Assembly (NCBI GenBank): GCA_016209145.1 | Contig: JACQWT010000433.1 | Span: 1 to 38,031 of the forward strand | DNA from: Deltaproteobacteria bacterium | GTDB taxonomy: Bacteria > Myxococcota_A > Polyangia > Polyangiales > Polyangiaceae | DNA length: 38,031 nucleotides | Reading direction: 5' to 3' | Shown here: positions 1-7,849 of the stretch, piece by piece | Layout of the letters: each line of letters opens with the position of its first letter | How positions within the stretch are numbered: position 1 is the stretch's first letter | Position numbers and translations under genes: made by a program | The notes under the pieces: generated by a model | Told to the model about the DNA's origin: nothing | Seen by the model: the letters and a program-made list of their open reading frames with translations, nothing else | Databases searched by the model: none

Positions 1-1
1 C

Positions 2-961
2 GTACGGGGCGGAAGTGCCAGCGCGGCGGCGCTGCTCAGTGTCGCCGCCGTCGCGTTGACGGCAGCTCCCGCCCCTGCGGCGGCGCAGGAGGCCGCGCCG
101 GCGCCGGCGGCAGCGGTGCCCAGCATCCCGGCCGGGGAAGGCGAGCCCCTGGCGCGCTGCGTGCACGCGTTCGGCGAGGCACAGCGGCTGCGGCGCGAGG
201 GCAAGCTGCGGGCGAGCCGCGCCGAGCTGCTGGCGTGCGCCCGGAGCGAGTGCCCGAGCGTGCTGGTCGAGAGGTGCGTGCCGTGGTTGCGCGAGCTCGA
301 CGCCGCGCTGCCGTCGATCGTGGTCGCCGCGCGGGATGAGGCCGGCGCCGACACCACCCAGGTCCGGGTGATCGAGGGCGGCGTCGTATTGGCAGAGAGG
401 CTCGACGGCCGCGCCCTGCCGCTCGACCCCGGGCCGCACGAGCTGCGCTTCGAGCATCCGGGCGCAGTGCCGGTCGAGCGCCGTCTCGTGCTGACGGAGG
501 CCGAGCGCAGCCGGAGAGTCGAGATCTCGTTCGCCGCCCGCGGGAGGCCACGGGCACGAGCGCGGCCCGAAGTGGAGCCGGCCGCGGGTCCGCGGGCGGG
601 GCTGCTCCGGCCGGCCTGGCTCGCCGGGCTCGGCTATGCCGAGCTGGGCGTCGGCGCGGCTGCCCTCGTGGTTGGGACCGTGACCGGCGCCGTGGCCCTG
701 TCCGAGATGGGCTCTGTGCGCGACGGCTGCCCGGGTGACATCTGCCCGACCGAGCTCGGGGGCCGCTACCGGCGCGCAGCGACGCTGGCCCACGTCTCGA
801 CCATCGGCTTCATCGCCGCCGGCGTGGGCACGGCCACCGGCGCAGCGTCGCTCTTCCTGTGCCGCCGTGGCGGCAGCGCCGGCGCCGCCGAGCGCGCCGA
901 GCTCGCGCTGCGGCCGGCGCTCGGGTTCGGCACCGTAGGGCTGGCAGTGACGTTCTGGTGA
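2..961 (+). CDS. Secreted/envelope protein with PEGA-like domain and two C-terminal membrane segments (5' partial)
   Basis: The frame is open from the first bases of the window and the visible N-terminus is already inside a hydrophobic, Ala-rich signal peptide ending near APAAAQE, so the true start lies upstream; the TTG at 56 is probably internal. 319 residues are visible. After a Cys-containing helical part (about residues 45-90) comes a PEGA-like beta segment with the pattern 'LPLDPGPHELRFEHPG'. Two hydrophobic segments follow (starting near LAGLGYAELGVGAAALVV and STIGFIAAGVGTATGAASL), separated by a loop with two Cys (CPGDIC). This arrangement is common in Polyangia envelope proteins of unknown role. 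Cell-envelope location is inferred from the signal peptide and membrane segments; no enzymatic motif is visible. It converges with the vWA lipoprotein gene, with a GC hairpin between them. Confidence 0.75.
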   Translation, partial: VRGGSASAAALLSVAAVALTAAPAPAAAQEAAPAPAAAVPSIPAGEGEPLARCVHAFGEAQRLRREGKLRASRAELLACARSECPSVLVERCVPWLRELDAALPSIVVAARDEAGADTTQVRVIEGGVVLAERLDGRALPLDPGPHELRFEHPGAVPVERRLVLTEAERSRRVEISFAARGRPRARARPEVEPAAGPRAGLLRPAWLAGLGYAELGVGAAALVVGTVTGAVALSEMGSVRDGCPGDICPTELGGRYRRAATLAHVSTIGFIAAGVGTATGAASLFLCRRGGSAGAAERAELALRPALGFGTVGLAVTFW

Positions 962-1031
962 TCGCAGCGCACAAGAAAGCGACCGCGAGGCCCTGAGCCC
1001 CGCGGCCGCGGTGTCGGCGTCGATGGTCCTG

Positions 1032-1051
1032 CGCGGGGCGCGTGCCCCGCG
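1032..1051. terminator. GC-rich hairpin between convergent genes
   Basis: A perfect 8-bp stem (CGCGGGGC / GCCCCGCG) with a 4-base loop lies between the convergent stops at 961 and 1065. No T-run follows on either strand, so intrinsic termination is an inference from position and stem strength. Confidence 0.45.
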
Positions 1052-1064
1052 GCAGGCAGGCGGC

Positions 1065-3227
1065 TCACTCGCTCGATTGCTGGCAGGTGATGAACAGGGT
1101 GCTGTGATTGGCCGCCTCTCCTTCGCCGACGAAGCGAATCGTGCGCCGCTCGGCAGCGGGGCAGCGGGCCACGAGCTCTGCCGCGGCCTCGCCCATGGCG
1201 GCGTCGACGTAGCACCAGCCGTCCACGGGCTGGCCGCCGGCCTCGGGGGAGCCCGCCTCGGCCTGGCAGGCCGCGAGCCCCTCGCCGGCGAGCTGCTCGA
1301 TCTCGCAGAAGCAGTCGAGCTTCTGCCCCTGGGCCGCCAGGCTCTCCTGGGCCTCCCACTGAGCGGGCATGTGCTCGGGCGCCACCGGCAGGCGCGCCGC
1401 GCCTTTGCAGCCGCACTCCGCGCTCTCGCCCACGTGCCGGCCCTCGAGGATGAGGCACGCGACCTGGCCGTTCTCGTCCGCGTCGAGCTGCCGGTTCAGG
1501 CACGGGCCGCCCAGGCGGGCCTTCAAGCGGTCCACGATGGCGGCGATGGCCGGGCGATAGCCGAAGTGCGGCGCGCCTTCCTGCTGCACCTCGGTGGGAC
1601 AGATGGAGGCTACGATGGCCTGCTCGCCGATGCCCTTGAGCACGCCGAGCTGGCGCAGGCCCGGGAAGGCCTTGGCCCGGAGCTGCTTCGAGCCGTAGGC
1701 GCCGCCTGCGTCCTGGCACAGGGGGTTGTTGGAGGTCGAGGGATTCTTGCTGGCGCAGTCGCAGTTGTGGCTGGCCGAGGCGTCGCAGTCACGCTGCATG
1801 TGCTCGGGCAGGTCGAAGATGCAGGCATACTGAAGGTCGCCGACGTAGGGGGGGCCGGCGGGATTGACCACGAGCTCGTGACCGTTGATGGCGTTGGCAT
1901 TGGCCGGCGAGTCGGGCGGCGCGACGGCCTCGCCGGTCACGGGGTTGCGGCCCTCGCGCGGCTCGACCGACTCGATCATGAACGGATCGGCCGGCGCGAT
2001 GCCCTTGCTCGGATCGCCGTAGACGATGTCCCAGGTGCCGTCGCTCGCCATCTCGGAGGCGGTCTTCAGGCCGGCCTGCAGGCTGGGCTTCCCGTCCGCG
2101 CCGAGCCGCGCCACGTCCTGCCAGGGCACGCCCACGACGGCGGCGAAGAAGACGAGGTCGCGGCTGCGGAGCACGCCGTCGGAGGAGACGAAGAGCGGGT
2201 TCTCGACGAGATCCCCCTGGCGGTTCGGGACCTGCGGCGAGGTCAGGCCGGTCACGTAGCGCTCGACGGGATAGAGAAAGTCGTGGCCGAAGCGGCGCTT
2301 CTGATCGAAGCAGACTAGGTTGGTCCACTTCGCCTCCTCGGGGTTGAGCTCCTTGAGCAGATCCTGGTTGGCGGTCACGTGGCCGTAGCCGTCGGCGCGG
2401 AAAGAGCAGTCGTTCTCGTCCGTGAGCATGACGATCGCCACGAGCGAGTCGGGCCGCAGGAAGTCGCGCCGCTCGCTCAGCACGTCCTGGTCCACGCCCT
2501 TGGGCTGACTCTTCTGGTCGGCGCCGACCGCGATGCTCTGGTACGGCTCGGGATCGACGAGGAAGCGGTACCAGCTCTCGAGTTGAGCTTCGAGGCCGCA
2601 GCCCTCCTCGCCCACGCCGCGCACCATGCTCTCCAGGTCGGCCACGAGCTTCTGCGCGTCGCCCTGTCCCGGGGGAGCGAGCTTCTTCCCTGGATCCCAA
2701 GCGAGGAAGCCCATGTCCTGGTAGGTGGCCGGCGCGGGCGCTCCCGGCGGGCCGCCGGCGAGCAGGCGGGCCCGCCGATCGGGACACTGGCTCTCGTTCA
2801 CCATCGTGCCGCCGCGCGGCCCGAGGCTCGTGCTGATGATGCCGATGTGGATGTCGAGCACCGGCTCGAACTCCCGCGCGCTGCCCTCCGGGCACTTGTC
2901 GAGCGGCGAGGCGGGGTGCGCGCTTGCCTGGCCCTGGCCGTCCAGGCACGGCGGGCTGACGAGCGAGCCGACCAGATCCGGCACGGCCCGCGCCAGGAAA
3001 GCCTGCTTGTCGGCCATCGAGCCCGAGTCGTCGATGACGAGCAAGAGATCGATCTTGTCCACGCGCTGATTGCTGAGCTGCTCCGTGATGGTCGAGGTCG
3101 TGTGCGGCTCGACGGGCTCGATGGGGCGGCTCAAGCACGCCGGGGCCGAGCCCACGGCGAGCGCCACGAGTGAGCCAGAACAAGCGCGCGCGACCTTGCC
3201 AACCTGAAAGTGTCGGTTCCCGTTCAT
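1065..3227 (-). CDS. Putative lipoprotein with von Willebrand A-type (MIDAS) domain
   Basis: 720 residues. The ATG at 3227 is preceded by GGAGGA about 10 bases upstream, which fixes the start. The N-terminus is a signal sequence ending near APAC (Cys31 a candidate lipidated Cys, although the lipobox is not canonical). Residues 60-70 read DLLLVIDDSGS, matching a vWA MIDAS DxSxS motif, so a divalent-cation-dependent ligand-binding domain is likely. The middle third is acidic, with vWA-like strand patterns (LVAIVMLTDENDCSF). The C-terminal third is rich in Cys and probably disulphide-bonded (CNCDCASKNP, ECGCKGAA, DCFCEIEQ). I recall this architecture as a multi-copy Myxococcota family of unassigned function; a surface adhesin or scaffold role is inferred. 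It appears monocistronic: the next minus-strand gene ends 186 bp upstream. Confidence 0.85.
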   Translation of the reverse strand: MNGNRHFQVGKVARACSGSLVALAVGSAPACLSRPIEPVEPHTTSTITEQLSNQRVDKIDLLLVIDDSGSMADKQAFLARAVPDLVGSLVSPPCLDGQGQASAHPASPLDKCPEGSAREFEPVLDIHIGIISTSLGPRGGTMVNESQCPDRRARLLAGGPPGAPAPATYQDMGFLAWDPGKKLAPPGQGDAQKLVADLESMVRGVGEEGCGLEAQLESWYRFLVDPEPYQSIAVGADQKSQPKGVDQDVLSERRDFLRPDSLVAIVMLTDENDCSFRADGYGHVTANQDLLKELNPEEAKWTNLVCFDQKRRFGHDFLYPVERYVTGLTSPQVPNRQGDLVENPLFVSSDGVLRSRDLVFFAAVVGVPWQDVARLGADGKPSLQAGLKTASEMASDGTWDIVYGDPSKGIAPADPFMIESVEPREGRNPVTGEAVAPPDSPANANAINGHELVVNPAGPPYVGDLQYACIFDLPEHMQRDCDASASHNCDCASKNPSTSNNPLCQDAGGAYGSKQLRAKAFPGLRQLGVLKGIGEQAIVASICPTEVQQEGAPHFGYRPAIAAIVDRLKARLGGPCLNRQLDADENGQVACLILEGRHVGESAECGCKGAARLPVAPEHMPAQWEAQESLAAQGQKLDCFCEIEQLAGEGLAACQAEAGSPEAGGQPVDGWCYVDAAMGEAAAELVARCPAAERRTIRFVGEGEAANHSTLFITCQQSSE

Positions 3228-3357
3228 CCCTGCGTCCTCCTTGCTGTCCTGCCGCTGGTGCTCTTGTGCAAGCGCCGGACCGGCTGACGGCGGAGGTCTG
3301 ATCCCAAGGATTTCACCAGGTTGCGACGCCTAACGCGCGTCGCTCGCCCGGCACAGA

Positions 3358-3398
3358 CCCATGGGGCAACCCCGGGACAGGGCAATGTCCCATGGGAC
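3358..3398. repeat. Paired CCCATGGG palindromes and overlapping inverted repeat
   Basis: Upstream of the vWA gene there are two copies of CCCATGGG (3358-3365 and 3389-3396) with centres 31 bp apart. The second sits inside the 12-bp perfect palindrome GTCCCATGGGAC (3387-3398) and overlaps an inverted repeat GGGACA-N6-TGTCCC (3374-3391). It could be an operator, a REP-like extragenic element or a terminator of the gene ending at 3414. Confidence 0.4.
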
Positions 3399-3413
3399 CA
3401 GGAGGCCATCGGC

Positions 3414-4358
3414 TCACCACCGCTCGGCCTGCGCCCGGCGCAGCGCGGCCATGAGGTAGTTCTGGGCGCGCAGGGCGTGGGGGCCGTCCGGCGCCTGCTC
3501 GAGGTGGCGCTGGAGGGCGGCGGTGGCCTGGCCGAAGCGGCTGAGCCGGTAGAGCACCACGCCGCGGCCAAGCTCCGCGGGGTAGCTCGGATCGCGGGCC
3601 GCGAGCCGGTCGATGGTGGCAAGGCGCGCCACGTTCTCCAGGGCCTCGCGCCGCTGCGGCTCGGCGGGCGACTGCTCGCCCGCCTGCTGGCGCGCAGGAA
3701 GCATGGGGTGGCGCAGCAGGAAGCCCAGGCGCACGCGGTCCTCGTCGAGCGTGAGGGCGTACGGGGGCGCGCTCAGGCCGGTGAGATCGTTCCAGCGCTT
3801 CTTGTACATGGCGCGCAGCACGCGCTCCGTGGGCAAGAGCTCGCGGCTCGTGCCCCGGCACCACGAGTTGCCGCGCAAGACATCGGCGAACTCCCCACCG
3901 AGCTCGGCGAGCTCGCGGCCGGCCACGGCGCTGTGCACCCAGCGCTGCAGCGCCCGCACGAACTGCACGCTCTGGTAGGCGCGCAGCGCGAGGAGCGTGC
4001 TCTCGCCGGCGCGTGCGGCCCGCACGGCGGCCTGCGCCACGCGCTGGCGCGCGGGCTCCATGTCGTCGTCGCGCTGCTCGGCCGCGGCGAGGTTGTACTC
4101 GCGCAGCTCGCGGCCCAAGGCCCGCACGTCGAAGGGCAGCCCCTCGTGCTCGGCCCGGCGCGCCAGATCGTCGTCGCCGGCCATGGTCGCCTGAAGGGCT
4201 CGCTGGTCGACGACCGGCAGCGGCAGGTCGTCCGGTTCCACGGCGCGGGGCACGGCGAGCACGACCGAGCTGGCTGCCAGGACGAGCGCTGCCGCCCCGG
4301 CCTGCCAGCCGTCGAAGAGGGCTCCGAGCCCCTTGACGCGCCGCGACTTGGATCGCAT
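3414..4358 (-). CDS. Membrane-anchored helical-repeat protein of unknown function
   Basis: 314 residues from the ATG at 4358; an in-frame TTG at 4373 would add five. Neither start has a clear ribosome-binding site. A short basic N-terminus (RSKSRRVKG) is followed by one hydrophobic segment (AGAAALVLAASSVVLAVP), giving a single-pass inner-membrane anchor with a large outside domain. The rest is Arg/Ala/Leu-rich helix. The C-terminal 80 residues have a TPR-like pattern (YPAELGRGVVLYRLSRFGQATAALQRHLEQAPDG), typical of a protein-interaction module. It is divergent from the PilZ gene with only 26 bp between the two starts, so the promoters probably overlap or lie within the opposite gene. I cannot assign a family. 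Confidence 0.75.
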   Translation of the reverse strand: MRSKSRRVKGLGALFDGWQAGAAALVLAASSVVLAVPRAVEPDDLPLPVVDQRALQATMAGDDDLARRAEHEGLPFDVRALGRELREYNLAAAEQRDDDMEPARQRVAQAAVRAARAGESTLLALRAYQSVQFVRALQRWVHSAVAGRELAELGGEFADVLRGNSWCRGTSRELLPTERVLRAMYKKRWNDLTGLSAPPYALTLDEDRVRLGFLLRHPMLPARQQAGEQSPAEPQRREALENVARLATIDRLAARDPSYPAELGRGVVLYRLSRFGQATAALQRHLEQAPDGPHALRAQNYLMAALRRAQAERW

Positions 4359-4384
4359 GGGTAGCGCGCTCAAGGATAGCCCAA

Positions 4385-4744
4385 GTGCTCAAGCCCAGCC
4401 CCAAGGACAGGCGCAGGCACGTGCGCAAGCGCGTGCGGCCAGAGACCAGCTTCCGCATCGCTGCCGGCCAGCCGGTCCAGGCGAGCTGCAAGGACATGAG
4501 CCTGGGCGGGATGTTCCTGCGCACGCCCAGCGCGCCCCCGGTCGGAACCGCGCTCGTCGTGTGCGTGGCCTTCCCCGGCGCGGATGACGGTCTCGATCTC
4601 GATGCGGTCGTGCGCTGGTCGGGCCCGGAGGGAATGGGCGTCCAGTTCGGCGCCCTGGGCGCGCGCCAGACCTACCTCATCACCGAGTACCTGGCGGACG
4701 CCGAGCCGGTGCCGTCGTCGCGCTTCCCGCTGGAGGGGTTCTAG
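4385..4744 (+). CDS. PilZ domain protein (c-di-GMP effector candidate)
   Basis: 119 residues, starting at GTG 4385 with AAGGA eight bases upstream. It has the hallmarks of PilZ: an Arg cluster at residues 9-16 (RRRHVRKR, fitting RxxxR) and DMSLGG at 37-42, fitting D/NxSxxG; both are the known cyclic di-GMP contact motifs. The strand pattern that follows (ALVVCVAFPG, LDAVVRWSG, GMGVQFG) matches the PilZ barrel. It is a stand-alone single-domain protein, so it probably acts by binding a partner after sensing c-di-GMP. The target is unknown; in myxobacteria such proteins affect motility and development. It converges with the FecR-like gene, the two stops being 6 bp apart. Confidence 0.9.
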   Translation: MLKPSPKDRRRHVRKRVRPETSFRIAAGQPVQASCKDMSLGGMFLRTPSAPPVGTALVVCVAFPGADDGLDLDAVVRWSGPEGMGVQFGALGARQTYLITEYLADAEPVPSSRFPLEGF

Positions 4745-4750
4745 CCCCGG

Positions 4751-6019
4751 TCACGGGCTGAAGCTCACCTCGAACTCGAACTGCGAGGCGCCGGGAACCA
4801 CGCGCCGGCCGAACAGGGCCAGGCCGCAAGCCTGAAGATCCGGCTTGAGCGGCGGAGAGAACGCCACCGACGACACGCGGCCGTCGTCGTCCAGGCGCAC
4901 GCGCACGTGCGAGCGGACAGATACGTGCACCTCCGCCCCCTGCCGGCTCGATCCGGACCGGGCGTGCAGACACGACGTGACGAGCTCGCGCGCGTCGGCT
5001 GGGCTGATGGTCGCGGGTGCGGGTCCGGAGGGGCTGGCTGCGCCGGCGTCGGGCGCGAGCAAGTCGGAGCTTGGCCCGGTATCGGCGGGGCTCGCGGGGG
5101 CGGCCGGCGACGTCGGGGACGGCCCTGCGCCGCCGAGCGGCCCGGCGGGGGCAAGCAAAGATCGCGCCCCGGCCGCGCCCTCGGCGGCCGGCCGGGGCTC
5201 CCCCGGCTCCGCCCCTGGGGCTTCCTGCGGCGCCGCGGCCACGGCCTTGCCGCCGCGGTCCGGCTCCCGCTTGGCCAGGAGCTGACCCTGGAGCGAGAAC
5301 GACGCGCGGGCCGGTGCCGCGAGCAGATGTGCCTGGCCGGTGCTGGCCTCGCCCATGGGCTCGACGGCCACCTGCCCGCGGCGCACTTCGACCCTGATCT
5401 CGTCGCCCTCGCGGCTGACCGAGAACACCGTGCCCCGCACGACCACGCGTGCCGAGCCCACCTCCACGGCGAAGCGGCCGGAGGCGCCGGCCCCGGCCCG
5501 CGGGACGACCTCGGCCAGCACCGAGCCGCGCTCGAGCCGCAACACGTGGGGTACCTGCTTTGTCAGGACGCGCACGGCCGTGCCCGGCGACAGCGTCCAG
5601 CGGGCCACGCCGGCGAGCGCGAAGCTCACGGCGCGCGCCCCGCTCTCGACGAGCGCGCCGGGCTCGACCGCGTCGACCCGGTAGTCGGAGCCGCCCTCGA
5701 TCGTGGGCAGGCGGTTGAGATCGACGGCCGCAACAGGGCCGGCAGGCGGCTCCCTTCCTTCGAGCGCGCCGCGGCCGAGGGCGAAGAGCGCCACCGCCGC
5801 GGCCGCGGCGAGCAAGGCAGCATGGCGCCAGAACGAGCGGCGCTGCCAGCGTGACTCAGCCGCAGGCCGGATGATCCCCTCCTCGGCAAGCTGGTGCTGC
5901 ACGCGGCGCTCGATGCGCTTCCAATCGAGGGCAGGTGGCTTCTCGGCCCGCATCTGCTCCACGAGCTGGCGCAGGGCCCGAACTCCTCGATCGCTACCAT
6001 TCTGGTCCTTGGCGTCCAC
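4751..6019 (-). CDS. FecR-domain membrane protein, putative anti-sigma partner
   Basis: 422 residues from GTG 6019, chosen because GGGAGG lies 4 bases upstream and this start falls 11 bp after the sigma-factor stop; a longer frame to 6070 would overlap the sigma gene. A charged cytoplasmic N-terminus (about 65 residues) precedes one membrane segment (HAALLAAAAAVALFALG, about 66-83). A FecR-type beta domain follows (about 110-225; WTLSPGTAVRVLTKQ, LRLERGSVLAEVVP, VRGTVFSVSREGDEIRVEV). A Pro/Ala/Gly linker leads to a C-terminal domain (about 335-422) with one internal Cys pair and a strand pattern like the C-terminal domains of myxobacterial AgmX/TonB-like proteins. Its place directly after an ECF sigma gene implies that it binds the sigma factor and relays an envelope signal. 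No zinc-binding anti-sigma motif is visible. Confidence 0.85.
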   Translation of the reverse strand: MDAKDQNGSDRGVRALRQLVEQMRAEKPPALDWKRIERRVQHQLAEEGIIRPAAESRWQRRSFWRHAALLAAAAAVALFALGRGALEGREPPAGPVAAVDLNRLPTIEGGSDYRVDAVEPGALVESGARAVSFALAGVARWTLSPGTAVRVLTKQVPHVLRLERGSVLAEVVPRAGAGASGRFAVEVGSARVVVRGTVFSVSREGDEIRVEVRRGQVAVEPMGEASTGQAHLLAAPARASFSLQGQLLAKREPDRGGKAVAAAPQEAPGAEPGEPRPAAEGAAGARSLLAPAGPLGGAGPSPTSPAAPASPADTGPSSDLLAPDAGAASPSGPAPATISPADARELVTSCLHARSGSSRQGAEVHVSVRSHVRVRLDDDGRVSSVAFSPPLKPDLQACGLALFGRRVVPGASQFEFEVSFSP

Positions 6020-6030
6020 AGGGCCTCCCG

Positions 6031-6927
6031 CTACTTCGGGCTGGGCGAGCCGTGCTCGTCCTCCGCGCACGACTCGGAATCCTCCGGCGCCTCCTTGGGC
6101 CCCGGCCCCCCGCGCCGCCCGGCCGCGCTGGCGGCCGGCTCGTCCGGCACAATGAGCTCGTCGAGGAGCTGGGCCAGGCAGGCCTCAGAGCGCATCATCT
6201 GCACGAGCTCGCGCCGGGCGTAGAACAGCCGGGTGCGCACGGTGAGCACGGGACACGCGAGCGTCGCGGCGATTTCGGCCGCGGGCAGGCCCTCGATCTC
6301 GTGTAGGATGAACACCGCGCGCTTCTTCTCGCTCAGCCGATCGAGCAGGCGGCGGAAGGCGTCTAGGCACCGCGACCGGGCGAGCTGCTGGTCGGGCAGA
6401 ACATCGCCGTTGGGCTCGTTCCGGGCGGCTTCCTCGCCGGTCAAGAGCGGCCGGGACCGGGCCCTGCGGCGCGCCATCAGCACGACGTTGACGGCCACGC
6501 GGTGGAGCCAAGTCGAGAACTTGGACTGCCCGCGGAAGTCCGGGAGGCTCCGGTAGACCTGGATGAACACCTCCTGCACCACGTCCTCGAGATCGGCGCT
6601 CGGACCGAGCATCCGGAAGACGATGCGCGAGACGGCGGCCCGATGCTTGCGGAACAGTCGGGTGAACGCCTCGGGCACACCCGCTTGTGCCCGTCTGACC
6701 AGCTCGTCCTCTTCGCGCGTTTCCACCCCAGGAGCTACCGTAGCCCTTGTCGCCGCCTGTGGCGAGGGACGAGCCGCCCAGGGCCAGCTCGGGGCAGCCC
6801 GACCGGAGCGCCGGGCCCTGGCCGGCGCCGACAGGAAGCCCTCGGCCCACAGCAGGGGGAAGCCCGACGGCCTGGCGAGGGTTGCCTCCATGAGCCGTTG
6901 GGTGCCCGGCCCAGGGCGGCCGTTCAC
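6031..6927 (-). CDS. ECF-type RNA polymerase sigma factor
   Basis: Region 2 begins at EDELVRRAQAGVPEAFTRLF and includes the -10-binding core DLEDVVQEVFIQVYRSLPDF and KFSTWLHRVAVNVV. Region 4 (LSEKKRAVFILHEIEGLPAAEIAATL, then the helix VLTVRTRLFYARREL) binds the -35 element. A charged C-terminal tail of about 40 residues (PKEAPEDSESCAEDEH) is additional to the usual ECF length. The start is uncertain: GTG 6927 gives 298 residues with an unusual low-complexity N-terminus, ATG 6889-6891 gives 286, and GTG 6726 gives 231, close to the normal ECF size; none has a good ribosome-binding site. It is cotranscribed with the FecR-like gene 11 bp downstream, which is probably its regulator. Confidence 0.88.
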   Translation of the reverse strand: MNGRPGPGTQRLMEATLARPSGFPLLWAEGFLSAPARARRSGRAAPSWPWAARPSPQAATRATVAPGVETREEDELVRRAQAGVPEAFTRLFRKHRAAVSRIVFRMLGPSADLEDVVQEVFIQVYRSLPDFRGQSKFSTWLHRVAVNVVLMARRRARSRPLLTGEEAARNEPNGDVLPDQQLARSRCLDAFRRLLDRLSEKKRAVFILHEIEGLPAAEIAATLACPVLTVRTRLFYARRELVQMMRSEACLAQLLDELIVPDEPAASAAGRRGGPGPKEAPEDSESCAEDEHGSPSPK

Positions 6928-6989
6928 GGCCCTGTTCTACCAGGTCAGAGAATCGATGCGCTTGGGCACAGAAAGCCGGCCGGCCAGGG

Positions 6990-7200
6990 CGAACGGGGTT
7001 GGGGCCCCGTTCGCGGGGTCTGGGGCGAAGCCCCAGCGTGGAACTCTCCCGCGGACGGCACCTCTTGGTCCACAGCGCGCAACGGCCGCGGGGCGTTGCT
7101 GCTTGCGTCCGCCCGCTCCGTTCCCGCGGGCGTGTTGCCCCGATTCCGCGGCTGCGCGGAATCGACAATCAAGCGCGCTTGGGTTGCGGGCGAAGCCCGC
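6990..7200. repeat. Cluster of four intergenic hairpins
   Basis: In the 457-bp gap upstream of the sigma gene I see four inverted repeats: GCGAACGGGG-N6-CCCCGTTCGC (6990-7015), CTGGGGC-GAA-GCCCCAG (about 7020-7036), GATTCCGCG-N4-CGCGGAATC (about 7142-7163) and GCGGGC-GAA-GCCCGC (7186-7200). Two share a GAA loop. They could be RNA hairpins, REP-like elements or protein-binding sites. Apart from them and the possible small gene at 7239-7334, I see nothing in this gap. Confidence 0.5.
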
Positions 7201-7238
7201 GCTGTAGGGGAGCGTCTCGGGGACGTCGGGGACGCCAA

Positions 7239-7334
7239 CTACGCGCGGCGCCGCTCGGCCCGGCGTGCCTGCTGCAGCTCCATGAGGTCGAAGGCCACGA
7301 GCCCGAGCACGACGAGCGCCGCCAGGTACACCAT
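7239..7334 (-). CDS. Possible 31-residue single-pass membrane peptide
   Basis: From ATG 7334 the frame reads MVYLAALVVLGLVAFDLMEL, then QQARRAERRRA and stop. That is one hydrophobic helix followed by a strongly basic tail, the layout of a small inner-membrane protein with its C-terminus in the cytoplasm. Only a weak ribosome-binding site (CAGGG) lies upstream. The frame is short, so chance cannot be excluded; the hydrophobic-then-basic order is the main support. Confidence 0.3.
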   Translation of the reverse strand: MVYLAALVVLGLVAFDLMELQQARRAERRRA

Positions 7335-7384
7335 GGGCGCACCCTGAGACAGCCCGCGCGCCTGGGCCAACTTCTTTGCGGCGG

Positions 7385-7717
7385 CTACGCCTCGAACAGC
7401 GCCCCCAGCGCCACCGCCGGCTGCTTCTTCTGCCCGAGGATCCGGTTCACGGCCCGCAGGATGCGCGTCTTGGCCGGTCCCGAGATCTTCTTGCCCGCGA
7501 GCGCGTTCGCCAAGCAGACTGCAGAGACGGTGCGGCCGCTGCGCGGTTTGGACAGGCTCGCCCGCTTCTCGGCGTTCTCCTCCCGCCGCGCCTCACGCTG
7601 CGCCCGCTTGATGGCGCGGTCCTCGGGCCGCAGCCGCTCGATCTGCCGGGAGGCGGCCAGCAGCCGTCGCGGATCGATCTTGTTCTCTGCAAAGAATGCC
7701 TCGATCTTGGTAGCCAT
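7385..7717 (-). CDS. Small basic conserved hypothetical protein
   Basis: 110 residues from ATG 7717, with GGAGG five bases upstream; a much longer frame reaches 8626 but its extra part is only the antisense of the phosphorylase gene. The N-terminus (MATKIEAFFAENKIDPRRLL) is followed by a charged helix rich in Arg/Glu/Lys (residues 24-55) and a basic C-terminal part with LSKPRSGRTVSAVCLANAL and KISGPAKTRILRAVNRILG. I recall similar short proteins in Polyangia genomes, always without a known function; the high Arg/Lys content would suit nucleic-acid or ribosome binding, which is inference. Inverted copies of one 22-nt hairpin element lie on both sides of the gene. Confidence 0.75.
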   Translation of the reverse strand: MATKIEAFFAENKIDPRRLLAASRQIERLRPEDRAIKRAQREARREENAEKRASLSKPRSGRTVSAVCLANALAGKKISGPAKTRILRAVNRILGQKKQPAVALGALFEA

Positions 7718-7756
7718 GAGTGCCTCCGCCCGGCAGAAGGGGCACAGGCTAGCATG

Positions 7757-7778
7757 GCGCGGGCTTCGCCCGCAACCC
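7757..7778. repeat. Hairpin element, inverted copy of 7181-7202
   Basis: These 22 bases are the exact reverse complement of 7181-7202; both contain the GCGGGC-GAA-GCCCGC hairpin plus the flank GGGTT. The pair brackets the small basic protein gene in opposite orientations. Confidence 0.6.
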
Positions 7779-7849
7779 GACCCTCGCCGTGCGAGCGCCC
7801 CGTTTCTGGACAAATGGCGAAACACACGGGAGACTTGCTTGCGTAGCCC

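Noticed and set aside
1011-2318. Plus-strand frame antisense to the vWA lipoprotein
   Set aside because: The minus-strand gene has a MIDAS motif, a signal peptide and a good ribosome-binding site; this frame has none of these.
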